Positions 50,559-59,972 of a stretch of 64,000 nt of DNA are shown here, one piece after another. The DNA is from Sulfidibacter corallicola (GTDB lineage: Bacteria > Acidobacteriota > Holophagae > Acanthopleuribacterales > Acanthopleuribacteraceae). The DNA is taken from positions 2,108,001 through 2,172,000 of the forward strand of contig NZ_CP071793.1 in the NCBI RefSeq assembly GCF_017498545.1, read 5' to 3'. Below the pieces are notes generated by a model that saw only the letters and a list, made by a program, of their open reading frames with translations, did not search any database and was not told where the DNA came from. The translations under genes and the position numbers were made by a program. Numbering within the stretch: position 1 is the stretch's first letter; every line of letters starts with the position of its first letter.

Positions 50559-51023
50559 ATGAAATCCAGAAGCGGTTTTTCCTTAACAGAGCTCATGGTC
50601 GTCGTTGCGATCATTGCCATTTTGGCCGCCATTTCCCTCCCCATGTACCGGAATTACGTTCAGCGATCCAACTGGGGCGAAGTCCAACCCTGCCTGTCCG
50701 ACATGGCCTTGAGGGTGGAGAACCAACGGGGCAACAGCAGCGACGGACGTTATCCTCTAGAAGCTGACATTGCCCAGACTACCTGCGGCAACTACACCAC
50801 CATGTATTTCGTCAATGGAGATCGCTCGCGCTTCTTGATCGTCGCATCCGACGAAAACGATCCCATTGCCAACAACGGTCTCAATGACATCTGGGCCGTA
50901 ACGGATTCCAGCATGTCCATTTTTCACATCAGTAACTCGGTTCAAAGCACCGACGGTTCATGGGAAGATCTTCCCACCGGGTATAGCTATGCGGTTGGCG
51001 GTAGCGGGACCGTACCGGACTGA
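50559..51023 (+). CDS. Type IV major-pilin-like protein
   Basis: A 154-residue pilin. The leader MKSRSG is cut by prepilin peptidase before FSLTELMVVVAIIAILAA, with E5 of the mature protein present. The C-terminal domain has cysteines at 45 and near 76 that may form a disulfide. Length and motif fit PilE/PilA-type subunits. It is a single-gene unit with its own promoter and terminator, facing the minor-pilin operon 1 kb downstream. It may be the major subunit or an additional pilin. Confidence 0.92.
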   Translation: MKSRSGFSLTELMVVVAIIAILAAISLPMYRNYVQRSNWGEVQPCLSDMALRVENQRGNSSDGRYPLEADIAQTTCGNYTTMYFVNGDRSRFLIVASDENDPIANNGLNDIWAVTDSSMSIFHISNSVQSTDGSWEDLPTGYSYAVGGSGTVPD

Positions 51024-51049
51024 AGACTTTTCAACCAACAAGACATCGA

Positions 51050-51079
51050 AAGCTCGGCGAGTTCCGCCGAGCTTTTTTT
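51050..51079 (+). terminator. Rho-independent terminator of the pilin gene
   Basis: AAGCTCGGCG (51050-51059) pairs perfectly with CGCCGAGCTT (51065-51074) around loop AGTTC and runs into seven T residues, 27 bases after the stop codon. Confidence 0.95.
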
Positions 51080-51466
51080 ATTTTTGGGCGGACGCCAACC
51101 AACCGAGTCGAAACCCCCTGCAATTGCGGCCAATTGTCGGCGAGTTAGGCGAAAAAACGTTCTCGTTTTCAAAGTGAACGGCGCACCCGACCGAGTTTTG
51201 TCGCGCGGTCTTTTTTGGTATGGAGTCACCGTTCAGGCCGGTGGCCGAAGGATCATCGAAGTGAATCGCTTGGGAGTTCCCCCATTTGTGAGAAGGGCAT
51301 CGTGCCGGGTAGGTGTCGGGCCCGCCCAGGGCGCTGGGCCGCCTTTTTGACGGCAGTTCCGACCAACACGCACCAGCGGGCATCCTCGCTCGATTTCGAG
51401 AAAGAAACAACCCGAAGCGAGCCGGCATGGCTGGTCCCGGCGGCCTGAGAGGGTCGTCGTGCCGGG

Positions 51467-51522
51467 CCGGTATGGCACGGCCGGTATGGCACGGCCGGTT
51501 TGGCACGGCCGGTATGGCCAGG
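51467..51522. repeat. 14-bp tandem repeat, four copies
   Basis: CCGGTATGGCACGG repeats at 51467, 51481, 51495 (one change, TTT for TAT) and 51509 (diverging at its end). Such short perfect arrays are prone to copy-number change by slippage. Confidence 0.9.
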
Positions 51523-51594
51523 TAGGTGCGATCGCTGGTCGCACATCCCGAAGCTCCTGCTTCTATTGATGCTTCGCTCTTTGGCGTTTCGTAT

Positions 51595-51770
51595 TTTCGC
51601 AGCCTTGATCACTTCGAAGTGTCGGCCGGGCCGGCCAACCTACTGCGGTTCCGACTCTCAAAACATTCGGGAACTCTGGGCATGGATCACTTCGGCGAGC
51701 TTACCGCCCCTGCTGAACCTCCCTGGCACCACGACTCTCCCGGCATTCGGGAAATCCGGCGGATTCGTTT
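51595..51770. repeat. Hairpin repeat pair 5
   Basis: One member has GATCACTTCGAAGTGTCGG followed by GGCCGGCCAACCTACTG at 51608-51645. A second, GGATCACTTCGGCGAGCTTACC then GCCCCTGCTGAACCTCCC, is at 51683-51725. The connecting CATTCGGGAACTCTG and the CTCCCGGCATTCGGG that follows match cluster 4 at 46.9-47.05 kb, which shows the two loci share a longer unit. Confidence 0.8.
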
Positions 51771-52015
51771 CAAGAGAGTCGTCGCTGGGTCGCGGGAGGG
51801 GTTCGAGCGACATTGTCCTGGGCAGTTCATCAGCCGTAAATAGAGGGCGCCATACCATCATTAGGTACGTGGAACCCACAACTCGGCACTTTGGTAACGA
51901 AACCAGGGCAGCTCTCACTGCCGTGAAACGATGCCACTCCGAAACTAAAAAACGCCAACACGCAGCCCGTGGTGCATTACTATGATTCGAACTTCATTCT
52001 CGCAGGAGAACCGAC

Positions 52016-52057
52016 AAAAAAAGGCCCGTTTCCGTTCGAGAGAGAACGGTACGGGCC
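52016..52057 (-). terminator. Rho-independent terminator of the minor-pilin/pilY1 operon
   Basis: On the minus strand GGCCCGTACCGTTC folds onto GAACGGAAACGGGCC, with a short internal mismatch, and is followed by seven T residues (the A-run 52016-52022 on plus). It lies 30 bases beyond the pilY1 stop codon. Confidence 0.9.
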
Positions 52058-52086
52058 AAGTGAAGGGTTAGTATTTATTGGAGGGT

Positions 52087-55000
52087 TCAGTTTCCGATGG
52101 TGATTCGGTTAAACAAAGTATCTTCCCATCCGAGAATACCGAACACGGTTGCCGCCGACATCTGAATCGGTTCGGTTCCGCTGGGCTGGGACGACCACGG
52201 CGACGAAGCCTGATCGCTCAAGGGAACCCCTCCGTTGCCGGCCTCGGTCGACATGTTGTTCATGTGCACTTCGACCTGAGAGCCGCGAACGATGATGGCA
52301 CCCACGACCGGCGCCGAAGTGGCGAGGCTGTCCTGCAGCTCGTCACCGGCACCCAGGCGACTCACGTCGACCAGCAACAGGTTGCCCGGATCGTTGCGAT
52401 CGTAATCGCAAATGCTGTAGGTATCCCCGGTGGCCGTACCGACCACCAACTGGCTGCCAACCAGAACCGGGCGACTGAACACCTTGTGGCGCGGGGCCAA
52501 ATCGTAAGAACCCAAGCCGTTCCAGGAGTTGTCGCTCGGGTCGAATTCGAAGCCGTAAATGCTGTTGACGAAGTTCGAATTCACGTACTCGTCTTCGTCG
52601 TAGACGAACGGGCTGTCGCTGCTGATGACGAACATTTGCAGGGTCTCGTTCGCGACGCGTACGTTGGGCGTGTGGAAGAAACGGGCATTGGTCACGGATC
52701 GCGTGGACACCGGACCGCCGTTCTTCAGGTCTTTGACGAACAGGATGCCCTCGGAAGTGGCACCGACCAGGTGATCGTGAAGGCCGTTGCCGTCCACGTC
52801 GAGCAAGGCGGGAGATCCGACCATGACCGAATTGGAGTTTGCGGTACCGATCGTGGCGGAAAGCGAATCGATTTTCTCACCGGTGATGGCGTCCAGTACC
52901 AGGTAGCTGGGTGCCTGGTTGGGCACGGGGGTCGCACCGGAACCGTACACGATCACCCAACGGCGCGAGTTCGCGCCCGTTTCGATCCAACCGATACTCG
53001 GCAGGGTCACGATGTCCTGGGTTTCCAGGTCGCGACGATGCCACATCGGCTGGGGATTGTCGGGATCGGTGAGATCGAGGGCGAGAACCACGTTTCCGGT
53101 ACGCGACTCGCCGCCGGAGTACTCTTCGTTACCGGCTTGATAACCCTGTACCACATAGGCCACGCGGCGCCAGGTGGTGTTGGTTTCATCGTAGACGATA
53201 AAGCTGTGTACGGTGGCGTCAATCTTTCCGAGGATCTGACTGGTACCGGCGTAATTGTGTTTCATGTCGTCCAGCAGGTGGCCGGGCAGCATGGCCCAGA
53301 CTTCCTGGCCGGTTCCGAAGTTGTCACTGCGGAAGTGGCCGTCGGCGTACTGGTCCGTGGGGTTTTTGCGGTTACCGACCCAGGTGCCCGCGTCGATGCA
53401 GTGCAACAAGCCCCATTCGGTGCCGATCAAGACACGCGTGGACAGGTTTTCCTGCGATTCCATGAAGTCGATGTAGGAGCGTTTGATGCTGGAAGGCAGT
53501 CCGCTGCCGAAAATCCAAGGAGGTACCCCGGGGGCCCGGATCACGTCGACTGCAGGCCGGTTGATGCCGCCCAGAATCCATTCGCGTTCGGGACCGGTGC
53601 TGTCCACGTTGCCGCTGGAAACCACGGGGTTTGAATAACCGTGAATCCAGTTCTGAAGCCACAGAGCCGCGGAATCGCGATCTTGGGCCGGTGCGGACGG
53701 GTCGTGGAAGTTGTACAGCCACACACCGTTGCTCTGTTCACCCGTGAGATTGAAGGCGCTGACGATGTCGGCATCGACGGTGGTCCGGCTGAAATCATGA
53801 CGAGCGAGATTGTTGCTGTATTCCGCGGTGGCATCGCTGGGAATGTAGGTGTAGATGTTCCGGGTGGTTCCGGAATCGAGATCCGCCTTCATGGACACCC
53901 CGGCATCCCATTGGATCGGCTGGGGGGGTTGGGCGGTCGGCGTGTCTTCGGGGTTTTGGTTCAAGACGGTCGGGGTCAAGGTTTGACCGTGGTCGAAAGC
54001 CTTGTGGGCGTAGAGGTGACCGCGATTCCGGTGGCGCTCTTCCCATGCGAATTCGGGCGTTTCCACGGAGGGAATGTAGCGAATTTCGGCGCTGGGGATG
54101 ATCGGCGCATTGTAGAAGAAATCGTGAACCAGGGTCTGGTAGGAGACCTCCGCGTCGTAGACTCGAGGTTGGAAGAGGTCGACACTGTCGGTGGCCATTT
54201 CCACTTTCCAGTAGAGTTCCTGCTTGCGATCCTGGACCTGGATGGTCACGGTTCGCGTCACGCGGCCATTTTCGACCGTGGTGGATCCGATATTCGGATG
54301 GAACACGTCGGGCGTGCGCTCGTGTTTCCCGCCGAGCAGGGGAATCCATTCGTCGTTGGAGGCGAGGCGGTAGAAGTAGTTCACGTACCGACCCTCGATG
54401 TTCCAGTTCCCATCGGTGAAATTGTCCTCGAAGGTGAAGGACACCTGGGTGAGCGAGAAATCCTCGAATTGGTCCCGAGCTTCCTGGGCCACGTTCAGCG
54501 ACTGGAGCTGACCACCGGCCTCGCGCTTGACGTAGAAAACGACGTCTTCATAGTCGCGGTCGTTGCCGCCGTCGGTTCCGTGCAAATCCTCCCAACCGAG
54601 CAGCCAAGCGTCGCGCGAGGACTGCGGGGCACCGACCATCAAGTGAGCCATTTTGCCGTTGATGGCGCGAATCAGGGAGCTGTCGTTCTCCTGGGACATG
54701 TCGAGACCGTAGCGGCCGTTGATGACGTTGTTGGCATCGACGCTCGTGCCACTGAACCAATCCCGCAACGAACGGTACTGGAGAATGCGGCGACTGTTCT
54801 GCCAGTTGGCCCACATGTCGACCCACTCCTGGTTGGCCGAGTTATGGGCCACCGGGGCACTGCCATCGGTAGGCGAAGTCGCGATGTCGCCCCAATCCGT
54901 CCCGGATCCGAAAACCCTGCGGGCCAGGAGATTGTGATCGCTGGTGTGTTGGAAGCGCGGATACCAGTCGTTCAGCGAAGCCGCACCACCGAAGGCGTCC

Positions 55001-56223
55001 CCGTTGGTGCCCGGCGAGTTGGGCGCGGTGTTGAAGACATTGAAATCGTCGTTGTTAAACGCGGATTTGGAGTAGTACGTGTTCACCTGGGAAGGACCAC
55101 TGGGGTAGAACACAACCAGGAAGAACACCATCTCGCGAGCACCGGAGACGTTGGACTGGTACCAACGGAATTGCCAGTATTGCTCGTTGCGGGGCGCCCC
55201 TGTGGTCTTGGGTGTGCCGTCGTCGTTTTTCAGGATTTCGGGCACGTTGGGATGGGTACCGCTGTTCACACCATACAGGTAATAATCGGGTTGGGCGTTG
55301 GTGCTGCTGAGGACGTCGTTGACGGCCGGATAGTAGGGCGAATAAGTCTGGTACTGACCGGTGGTACCGCCACCGCCATCGTCATCGGCGATGTAGAAGA
55401 TGGTGGACCCGATCCAATGGAACTTGTCGTCCACCGTGGTACCCGGGGTACCTTCGTAGGAGAAACTGCCCAAAAACCCCAGCCAAGTGCCCTCGCTGAC
55501 GTGGGTCGCATCGTAATCGCGATCCACGACGAAAGGCGGCAACTGGTTGTTGTTGTATTCCAACACGTCGGGCACGCCGTTGGGACCTCCGCCGCCACGG
55601 CGGGTGTTGTCCACGTAGATGTAGGCGCCCGGATGCTCGAAACGCCCGTTGTAATCGCCGCCGCTGATGGTGCTGTTGGGAACGAACTGCCAGTAATCGT
55701 CGGAGTGATCACCGCCGGTGTAGGCCTCTTCCCCATTGCGGAAAAAGGTGTAGGGCATCGAGGTGACACCGGTGGGCTCGCGATCGGAGCTATCGGGGAT
55801 GCCGTCGTTGTCGTCGTCGCTGTCGTCGACGTTGGGAATCCCGTCACCGTCCAGGTCGTCGTTGGGCCCCACTTCGAAAAAGTCGGGGATGCCATCCTTG
55901 TCGGTGTCGATGTCGAGGAAGAAAAATCCGAAGAGGTGGTTGGCGCCGGCACCTTCCGAAAGGTAATCGACATAGAAGGGTTGGTCGATACCCAATAGCA
56001 GGTTTTCCGTATCCAGGGTCAGATCCAGGGGAAGGTGGATCTCGTTGTCGACGATGATCCCGCCGTCGGCTTGAAGAAAATCGTCTTCATCGAATTGGCT
56101 TCCGTTGTTGTATTCCTTTGTCTGTTCCGTGCAACTGTCGTCTCCCACTTGAGCCATGAGGGCGAGGGAGAAGAAGCAGAAAAGCATAACAAGCATGATC
56201 TTGATTGTATTGTGCACTGTCAT
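52087..56223 (-). CDS. pilY1: PilY1-like pilus tip adhesin with TSP3 and DUF4114 modules
   Basis: A 1,378-residue exported protein, last gene of a minor-pilin operon. Signal peptide 1-24 (ALMA|Q). Residues 104-150 are Asp-rich thrombospondin-3-type calcium repeats (DTDKDGIPDFFE, DLDGDGIPNVDD). A DUF4114-like motif lies near 541-566 (LLGWEDL...DRDYEDVVFYV). The C-terminal third (~888-1375) is the PilY1/PilC beta-propeller, with INRPAVDVIRAPG, LIGTEWGLLHCIDAGTW and a calcium loop DVDGNGLHDH near 1140. PilY1 caps the pilus tip with the minor pilins, promotes pilus extension and mediates adhesion. Here the N-terminal von Willebrand domain of Pseudomonas PilY1 is replaced by TSP3/DUF4114. The ribosome-binding site is crowded; a second ATG at 56196 is possible. 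Confidence 0.92.
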   Translation of the reverse strand: MTVHNTIKIMLVMLFCFFSLALMAQVGDDSCTEQTKEYNNGSQFDEDDFLQADGGIIVDNEIHLPLDLTLDTENLLLGIDQPFYVDYLSEGAGANHLFGFFFLDIDTDKDGIPDFFEVGPNDDLDGDGIPNVDDSDDDNDGIPDSSDREPTGVTSMPYTFFRNGEEAYTGGDHSDDYWQFVPNSTISGGDYNGRFEHPGAYIYVDNTRRGGGGPNGVPDVLEYNNNQLPPFVVDRDYDATHVSEGTWLGFLGSFSYEGTPGTTVDDKFHWIGSTIFYIADDDGGGGTTGQYQTYSPYYPAVNDVLSSTNAQPDYYLYGVNSGTHPNVPEILKNDDGTPKTTGAPRNEQYWQFRWYQSNVSGAREMVFFLVVFYPSGPSQVNTYYSKSAFNNDDFNVFNTAPNSPGTNGDAFGGAASLNDWYPRFQHTSDHNLLARRVFGSGTDWGDIATSPTDGSAPVAHNSANQEWVDMWANWQNSRRILQYRSLRDWFSGTSVDANNVINGRYGLDMSQENDSSLIRAINGKMAHLMVGAPQSSRDAWLLGWEDLHGTDGGNDRDYEDVVFYVKREAGGQLQSLNVAQEARDQFEDFSLTQVSFTFEDNFTDGNWNIEGRYVNYFYRLASNDEWIPLLGGKHERTPDVFHPNIGSTTVENGRVTRTVTIQVQDRKQELYWKVEMATDSVDLFQPRVYDAEVSYQTLVHDFFYNAPIIPSAEIRYIPSVETPEFAWEERHRNRGHLYAHKAFDHGQTLTPTVLNQNPEDTPTAQPPQPIQWDAGVSMKADLDSGTTRNIYTYIPSDATAEYSNNLARHDFSRTTVDADIVSAFNLTGEQSNGVWLYNFHDPSAPAQDRDSAALWLQNWIHGYSNPVVSSGNVDSTGPEREWILGGINRPAVDVIRAPGVPPWIFGSGLPSSIKRSYIDFMESQENLSTRVLIGTEWGLLHCIDAGTWVGNRKNPTDQYADGHFRSDNFGTGQEVWAMLPGHLLDDMKHNYAGTSQILGKIDATVHSFIVYDETNTTWRRVAYVVQGYQAGNEEYSGGESRTGNVVLALDLTDPDNPQPMWHRRDLETQDIVTLPSIGWIETGANSRRWVIVYGSGATPVPNQAPSYLVLDAITGEKIDSLSATIGTANSNSVMVGSPALLDVDGNGLHDHLVGATSEGILFVKDLKNGGPVSTRSVTNARFFHTPNVRVANETLQMFVISSDSPFVYDEDEYVNSNFVNSIYGFEFDPSDNSWNGLGSYDLAPRHKVFSRPVLVGSQLVVGTATGDTYSICDYDRNDPGNLLLVDVSRLGAGDELQDSLATSAPVVGAIIVRGSQVEVHMNNMSTEAGNGGVPLSDQASSPWSSQPSGTEPIQMSAATVFGILGWEDTLFNRITIGN

Positions 56224-56322
56224 TCCTCTCTTTCACGGCCCGCTCGAGGATAGAAAATCCCCTAGTCAGGCCCATAAGCCATCTGTTGTCGAACCCGTCG
56301 TACGTTGGAATCAGGCCCTATG

Positions 56323-56982
56323 TCAGGGATTGGACGCGGGGAACGTGATCGTATCGGGAGAAGTGGAATATCCGTCGTTGGATCCGTCGCCGCCGGCTTC
56401 CGAAGTAGCCACGGCCGCACCGTCGGCGATCGTCATGCCGGTCGGTGCGATGAGCGCCGATTGAACCGCGAGGGGTACACCCGGCTCGGCGGTACGGAAG
56501 ACGACAGCCGTCAGGACGATGCGGCCGTCGGTATCGAGGGTGGGATCCAGGTTGGTCGCCAAACCATCGGCGACGATGGAAAGGTCGTCGGGGTTGTTGG
56601 CGACGTAGACCTTGTAATCCAGACTGACGTCGGGATTGACTTGAAAGGTGCCGGTTCCGAAAAGGTTGCCGTAGCCGTCCGGGCTGATTTCGCCGTCCAG
56701 CGGGGCGGATCTCAGCAGTTGGGTGAAGCGAAGGTTGCCTTCCTCACCCGAACCGTTGGTGATGTCGCCGGGGGAGACGAACGCGTCCATCAGATCGCTT
56801 TTGTGCCGGTGAATGGCGTTTTTGGCGACCAGGGTGTCGATTTGAGATAATTTCAGACCGCCGGTCATGACGGAGCGTGACTTGGCTTCCATGGTCAGAC
56901 TCAGTGCGAGCCCGAGAAAAATGAGAAGGACCAGCATCGAAAGAACCAATGTGGATCCGCGGTGGTGGTTCTGATATGCCAT
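56323..56982 (-). CDS. pilX: PilX-like minor pilus assembly protein
   Basis: A 219-residue protein with the PilX N-terminal pattern: a short polar leader (MAYQNHHRGST) and then a hydrophobic helix (LVLSMLVLLIFLGLALSLTMEA) without the usual FTLIE motif. AAGGAG precedes the ATG. It lies between pilW and pilY1, the usual order. PilX is a minor pilin of the tip complex. The assignment rests on position and on the N-terminal helix; the C-terminal part is not diagnostic. Confidence 0.8.
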   Translation of the reverse strand: MAYQNHHRGSTLVLSMLVLLIFLGLALSLTMEAKSRSVMTGGLKLSQIDTLVAKNAIHRHKSDLMDAFVSPGDITNGSGEEGNLRFTQLLRSAPLDGEISPDGYGNLFGTGTFQVNPDVSLDYKVYVANNPDDLSIVADGLATNLDPTLDTDGRIVLTAVVFRTAEPGVPLAVQSALIAPTGMTIADGAAVATSEAGGDGSNDGYSTSPDTITFPASNP

Positions 56983-56999
56983 CTTATGAAGCTCCTTGA

Positions 57000-58328
57000 C
57001 TAAAGGTAGGGCGTGGGCAGCGTCGTATTGATCTTGAACTGCTGGCTGAAGGACCGAGCCTGTTTGTCGGGTGTCCCACTATCTTTGACCAAATTGGAGG
57101 TCAAGGTCTCGAGTCCGAAATCGACCCTGGCGACCATGGCATGACGCCCGATGATGATGCGATAGTTGTCTTCGCTGACGCCGAGGTCCGCCGCCGAATC
57201 GGCCCAGGTCGTGAGGGTGTCCCTCACCGAGACGGCGCCATCCATATCCGCCAGCAGTACCAAACCGGGATCACTGCTGGGATCGACGTCCATCCCCAGG
57301 GAGATCCTGAATTGGGTCACCCCTACGGCGATCACCTCGGGCGTGTCGTTGTTGTGGAAACGAAGCAGGGTGGGTACGGTCTGGCCGGTGTTCGGGTGGA
57401 CTCCGGAGAGATCCACTTCGTAACGAACCCGGTGGAACCCGGTCCCGGGACTCAACCGGCGTGCGATGATGATGTCCGCTTGAACCGCGAACTTGTTGTC
57501 GCCATCGCCCTGGGCGTTCAAACCGAGATCGGGAAGCGTTTGGGGCCCCGTCTCGGCGTACACGTTGTCGATGCTGCCGCCGGGAAAGTCGTTGTCGAAC
57601 ATGTTGTCCCCGGCGGGCGTGAACTGAAGCTCCCGTTGAAACGCAAGGTTCAGGCTGGACGCTTCAACCCCGCCCATCGCGGAGACTTGAACGAGCAGCG
57701 CATCGGTCTTCGCCGTACCGGGCTGGTTGAGGGCGGGATTGTTCCAGGCAGCGGGTTGACCGTCTTCGCGCTGATAGGCCTCGTTTTGCGTCAAGGCGCT
57801 GGTTTGGTAGACCAGGAAGACATCGCCCTCTTGGAGAAGGTTCAAATCGTCTTCATTGTTGGAGTGCACGAGGCCGGAAACGACCTGACCTGGCCAGGCG
57901 TTACCGCCGCCCGGCAAGGTGAACACGAAACTGGGGGTGGTGGATGCTTCCGCACCGACCAGGTCGTAATCGAACCACTGAAGCGTGATACTACTAAAAC
58001 CGTTCCCGTCTTCAACATGGTTGGTCACGCCGTAAAAGAAGTTTCCATTATTGACTTCGGCAACGAAACCCGGCGTAAAACGATACTTGATGTTCATCGC
58101 GCTCATGTCGCTGAGACCTTTGGCGGCATTGGCGAAATCGTGACGAAGTTGGGTGGAGAGACCGTTCATGGACACGGTCATATCGTTGCTGCGCGAGGCA
58201 TCTCGCGTAGATTGATTGATTCGGCTGAAAGAAGCCATGAGGCCGCCCAATACGACGATCGAGATGACAAGGGTGACCATCAGCTCGGTCAAGCTAAAGC
58301 CCGACCGGCCGCGAAATACGGGGTTCAT
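57000..58328 (-). CDS. pilW: PilW-like minor pilin
   Basis: A 442-residue protein with a prepilin leader (MNPVFRGRSG) cut before FSLTELMVTLVISIVVLGGLM, with E5 present. The long beta-rich C-terminal domain is typical of PilW, the largest minor pilin. It ends 17 bases before the pilX start. It takes part in the initiation complex at the pilus tip. Confidence 0.87.
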   Translation of the reverse strand: MNPVFRGRSGFSLTELMVTLVISIVVLGGLMASFSRINQSTRDASRSNDMTVSMNGLSTQLRHDFANAAKGLSDMSAMNIKYRFTPGFVAEVNNGNFFYGVTNHVEDGNGFSSITLQWFDYDLVGAEASTTPSFVFTLPGGGNAWPGQVVSGLVHSNNEDDLNLLQEGDVFLVYQTSALTQNEAYQREDGQPAAWNNPALNQPGTAKTDALLVQVSAMGGVEASSLNLAFQRELQFTPAGDNMFDNDFPGGSIDNVYAETGPQTLPDLGLNAQGDGDNKFAVQADIIIARRLSPGTGFHRVRYEVDLSGVHPNTGQTVPTLLRFHNNDTPEVIAVGVTQFRISLGMDVDPSSDPGLVLLADMDGAVSVRDTLTTWADSAADLGVSEDNYRIIIGRHAMVARVDFGLETLTSNLVKDSGTPDKQARSFSQQFKINTTLPTPYL

Positions 58329-58368
58329 GTTGACTCCTATAAATTGTACCGCTGGAACCGATTATCGA

Positions 58369-58899
58369 TTACGGACTGGCGCCGCCCGATAAGACGTCGT
58401 ATTGCGCACTGAGCAGCACATTCGCTTCATAAGCGAAAACGTTGGTTGAGTTGATGCCTGATTTCTCGGCCTCGGTGACCCACCCGGACCAGGTGACGCC
58501 GACCGAGAGTTGAGACCAGCCGAGACCCGTGGCCGTCTCGTCCAGGGTCACCGTGTAATAGACCGGATCGGACCCGGCTTCGGGGGTGCCCATGCGATGG
58601 CCTTGATAGGTGAATTGGAATTCGTCTTCCAAAGCCGCCAGATCCCACTCACCGAACGAGGTGGCCGTCAGCTCGTTGACCACGGTTTCGACGATCATCG
58701 CCGCTTGGGCGTGATTGCGCGCGGTCACGGCCTGAAAAATGTTGTGCTGAAAGGCCGCCGCCAAACCGCCGATCCCCACGATCAAAATGATCAGGGAAAC
58801 CATCGCCTCGATCAGCGACAGTCCACGGGAGACATGGGTGCCGCACGCTTCGTCTTCGATCAGTTTCGGTTGGATGAGTTCTTCAGACTTGTAGCTCAT
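58369..58899 (-). CDS. pilV: PilV-like minor pilin
   Basis: A 176-residue protein when started at 58899, where AAGGAG lies 9 bases upstream; a longer frame to 58944 adds residues without support. The leader is unusually long (about 27 residues) and ends ..SRG before LSLIEAMVSLIILIVGIGGLAAAF, the PilV-type class III signal. The C-terminal domain resembles PilV in size. Located between fimT and pilW as in standard minor-pilin operons. Confidence 0.87.
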   Translation of the reverse strand: MSYKSEELIQPKLIEDEACGTHVSRGLSLIEAMVSLIILIVGIGGLAAAFQHNIFQAVTARNHAQAAMIVETVVNELTATSFGEWDLAALEDEFQFTYQGHRMGTPEAGSDPVYYTVTLDETATGLGWSQLSVGVTWSGWVTEAEKSGINSTNVFAYEANVLLSAQYDVLSGGASP

Positions 58900-58925
58900 G
58901 ATGTCACGCTCCTTCCAATCCGGAC

Positions 58926-59573
58926 CTATTCGATCCAGTTCCATTCTCCGCCGGAATGCCCGTCTCTGAAGGCCATTTTGACCTCGCCTTTCGCGGTGAT
59001 GTGGACCGCGGCCTGGTACTCGGGTCGACCGTCGATCGCAAAGGAATCACTCGCCAGGAAGAAGGTACCGCTCGTCGTTTGCAACGGGGTACCGGACAAG
59101 ATGCGACCGTCGGGCAAAATGATGAACTCGTTGTTGGGAAATTCCTCGACGGTCAGCCCCGCAATTCCGGTGTAATGGGGCAGATCGTTGATTTCGGGGG
59201 AGAGAACCACATTCCGGTAGGGCGAAGGGTTCCCCGTAGTGACGTCGAAGCCGAGAATCAAGCTTTCCTGACCGGCAGGAAAGAGGCCGGTCCGCGACGT
59301 GTCCCAAACGACCAGGATGGAGCGATCGTTGCCCACGGTCACCCGGACGGGTGCACTGTGTTCGATGGCCCGGGCCTTGGCGATGGCGAACGTAGATTTG
59401 AACAACCGTGACTGGTTGATGATTTGATTGGAGCGCAGGACGGAAGTCGTCAGGCGCAATCCAATGGCTGCAAACAAAGTGATGATGACCACGACGACCA
59501 TCAATTCAATCAACGAGTATCCGGTCCATCGTTTTCCGAGATCTCGTTTTGGATGATTTTTTAAATCGGTCAT
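58926..59573 (-). CDS. fimT: FimT/GspH-type minor pilin
   Basis: A 215-residue protein, first gene of the operon. The start at 59573 follows AGGAAG. The leader MTDLKNHPKRDLGKRWTG precedes YSLIELMVVVVIITLFAAIGL, a class III signal with E5. The GspH/FimT pattern is seen further on: helix with IAKARAIEHSAPVRVTV and the later FIILPDGRILSG. FimT members can bind DNA and act with the minor-pilin tip. Confidence 0.87.
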   Translation of the reverse strand: MTDLKNHPKRDLGKRWTGYSLIELMVVVVIITLFAAIGLRLTTSVLRSNQIINQSRLFKSTFAIAKARAIEHSAPVRVTVGNDRSILVVWDTSRTGLFPAGQESLILGFDVTTGNPSPYRNVVLSPEINDLPHYTGIAGLTVEEFPNNEFIILPDGRILSGTPLQTTSGTFFLASDSFAIDGRPEYQAAVHITAKGEVKMAFRDGHSGGEWNWIE

Positions 59574-59972
59574 GTGCTTCCTACCTCTCTCGACGGTCTC
59601 TTGTAAGAACAAGACCCATGCCACCGTACAAGACTATTATTATCAACTAATTAAACTCTAACCTATCCATACCACGGTAATCTGACGGCAATGGAACTCG
59701 GCAACAGTGCAGTTTTCTGCACCTCACGCCATGTTTCGATTCAAGCTGCCCGAAATGGCCCCGTTCGCGCAATGCTTCGTCTCGCGTCTCTCGACATGCA
59801 AAGGGAGGGTTGGCCGAGGCGCCCGTCGACATGGCGGGCGATCCGCATTCCCTCCGTCTGAAGATCGGTTCGAGTCCGTGGTTCACCATGGCTCCCCCGT
59901 TTTGGGATCCGCGCCGGAGACCGATCGAAGTTGGAGTGTCACTGAACGGGGCGCTCCGTCACCCCGCTTCGG
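59574..59972. other. Upstream region of the minor-pilin operon
   Basis: About 400 bases between fimT and a small exported-protein gene, both on minus. The stretch 59632-59660 is AT-rich and is the probable operon promoter, but no clean pair of boxes was found. A small hairpin GTGCAG-TTTT-CTGCAC lies at 59706-59721. Confidence 0.45.

Larger units (their letters stand above)
51080..52015. other. Intergenic region between the pilin and the minor-pilin operon
   Basis: About 940 bases between convergent genes. It contains a 14-bp tandem repeat and two members of the hairpin repeat family, listed separately. Short frames on both strands have no support. Confidence 0.55.

Noticed and set aside
53641..55998. 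A 785-codon plus-strand frame opposite pilY1.
   Set aside because: Antisense shadow of a gene with strong family motifs; its own translation is Val/Gly-rich without domains.
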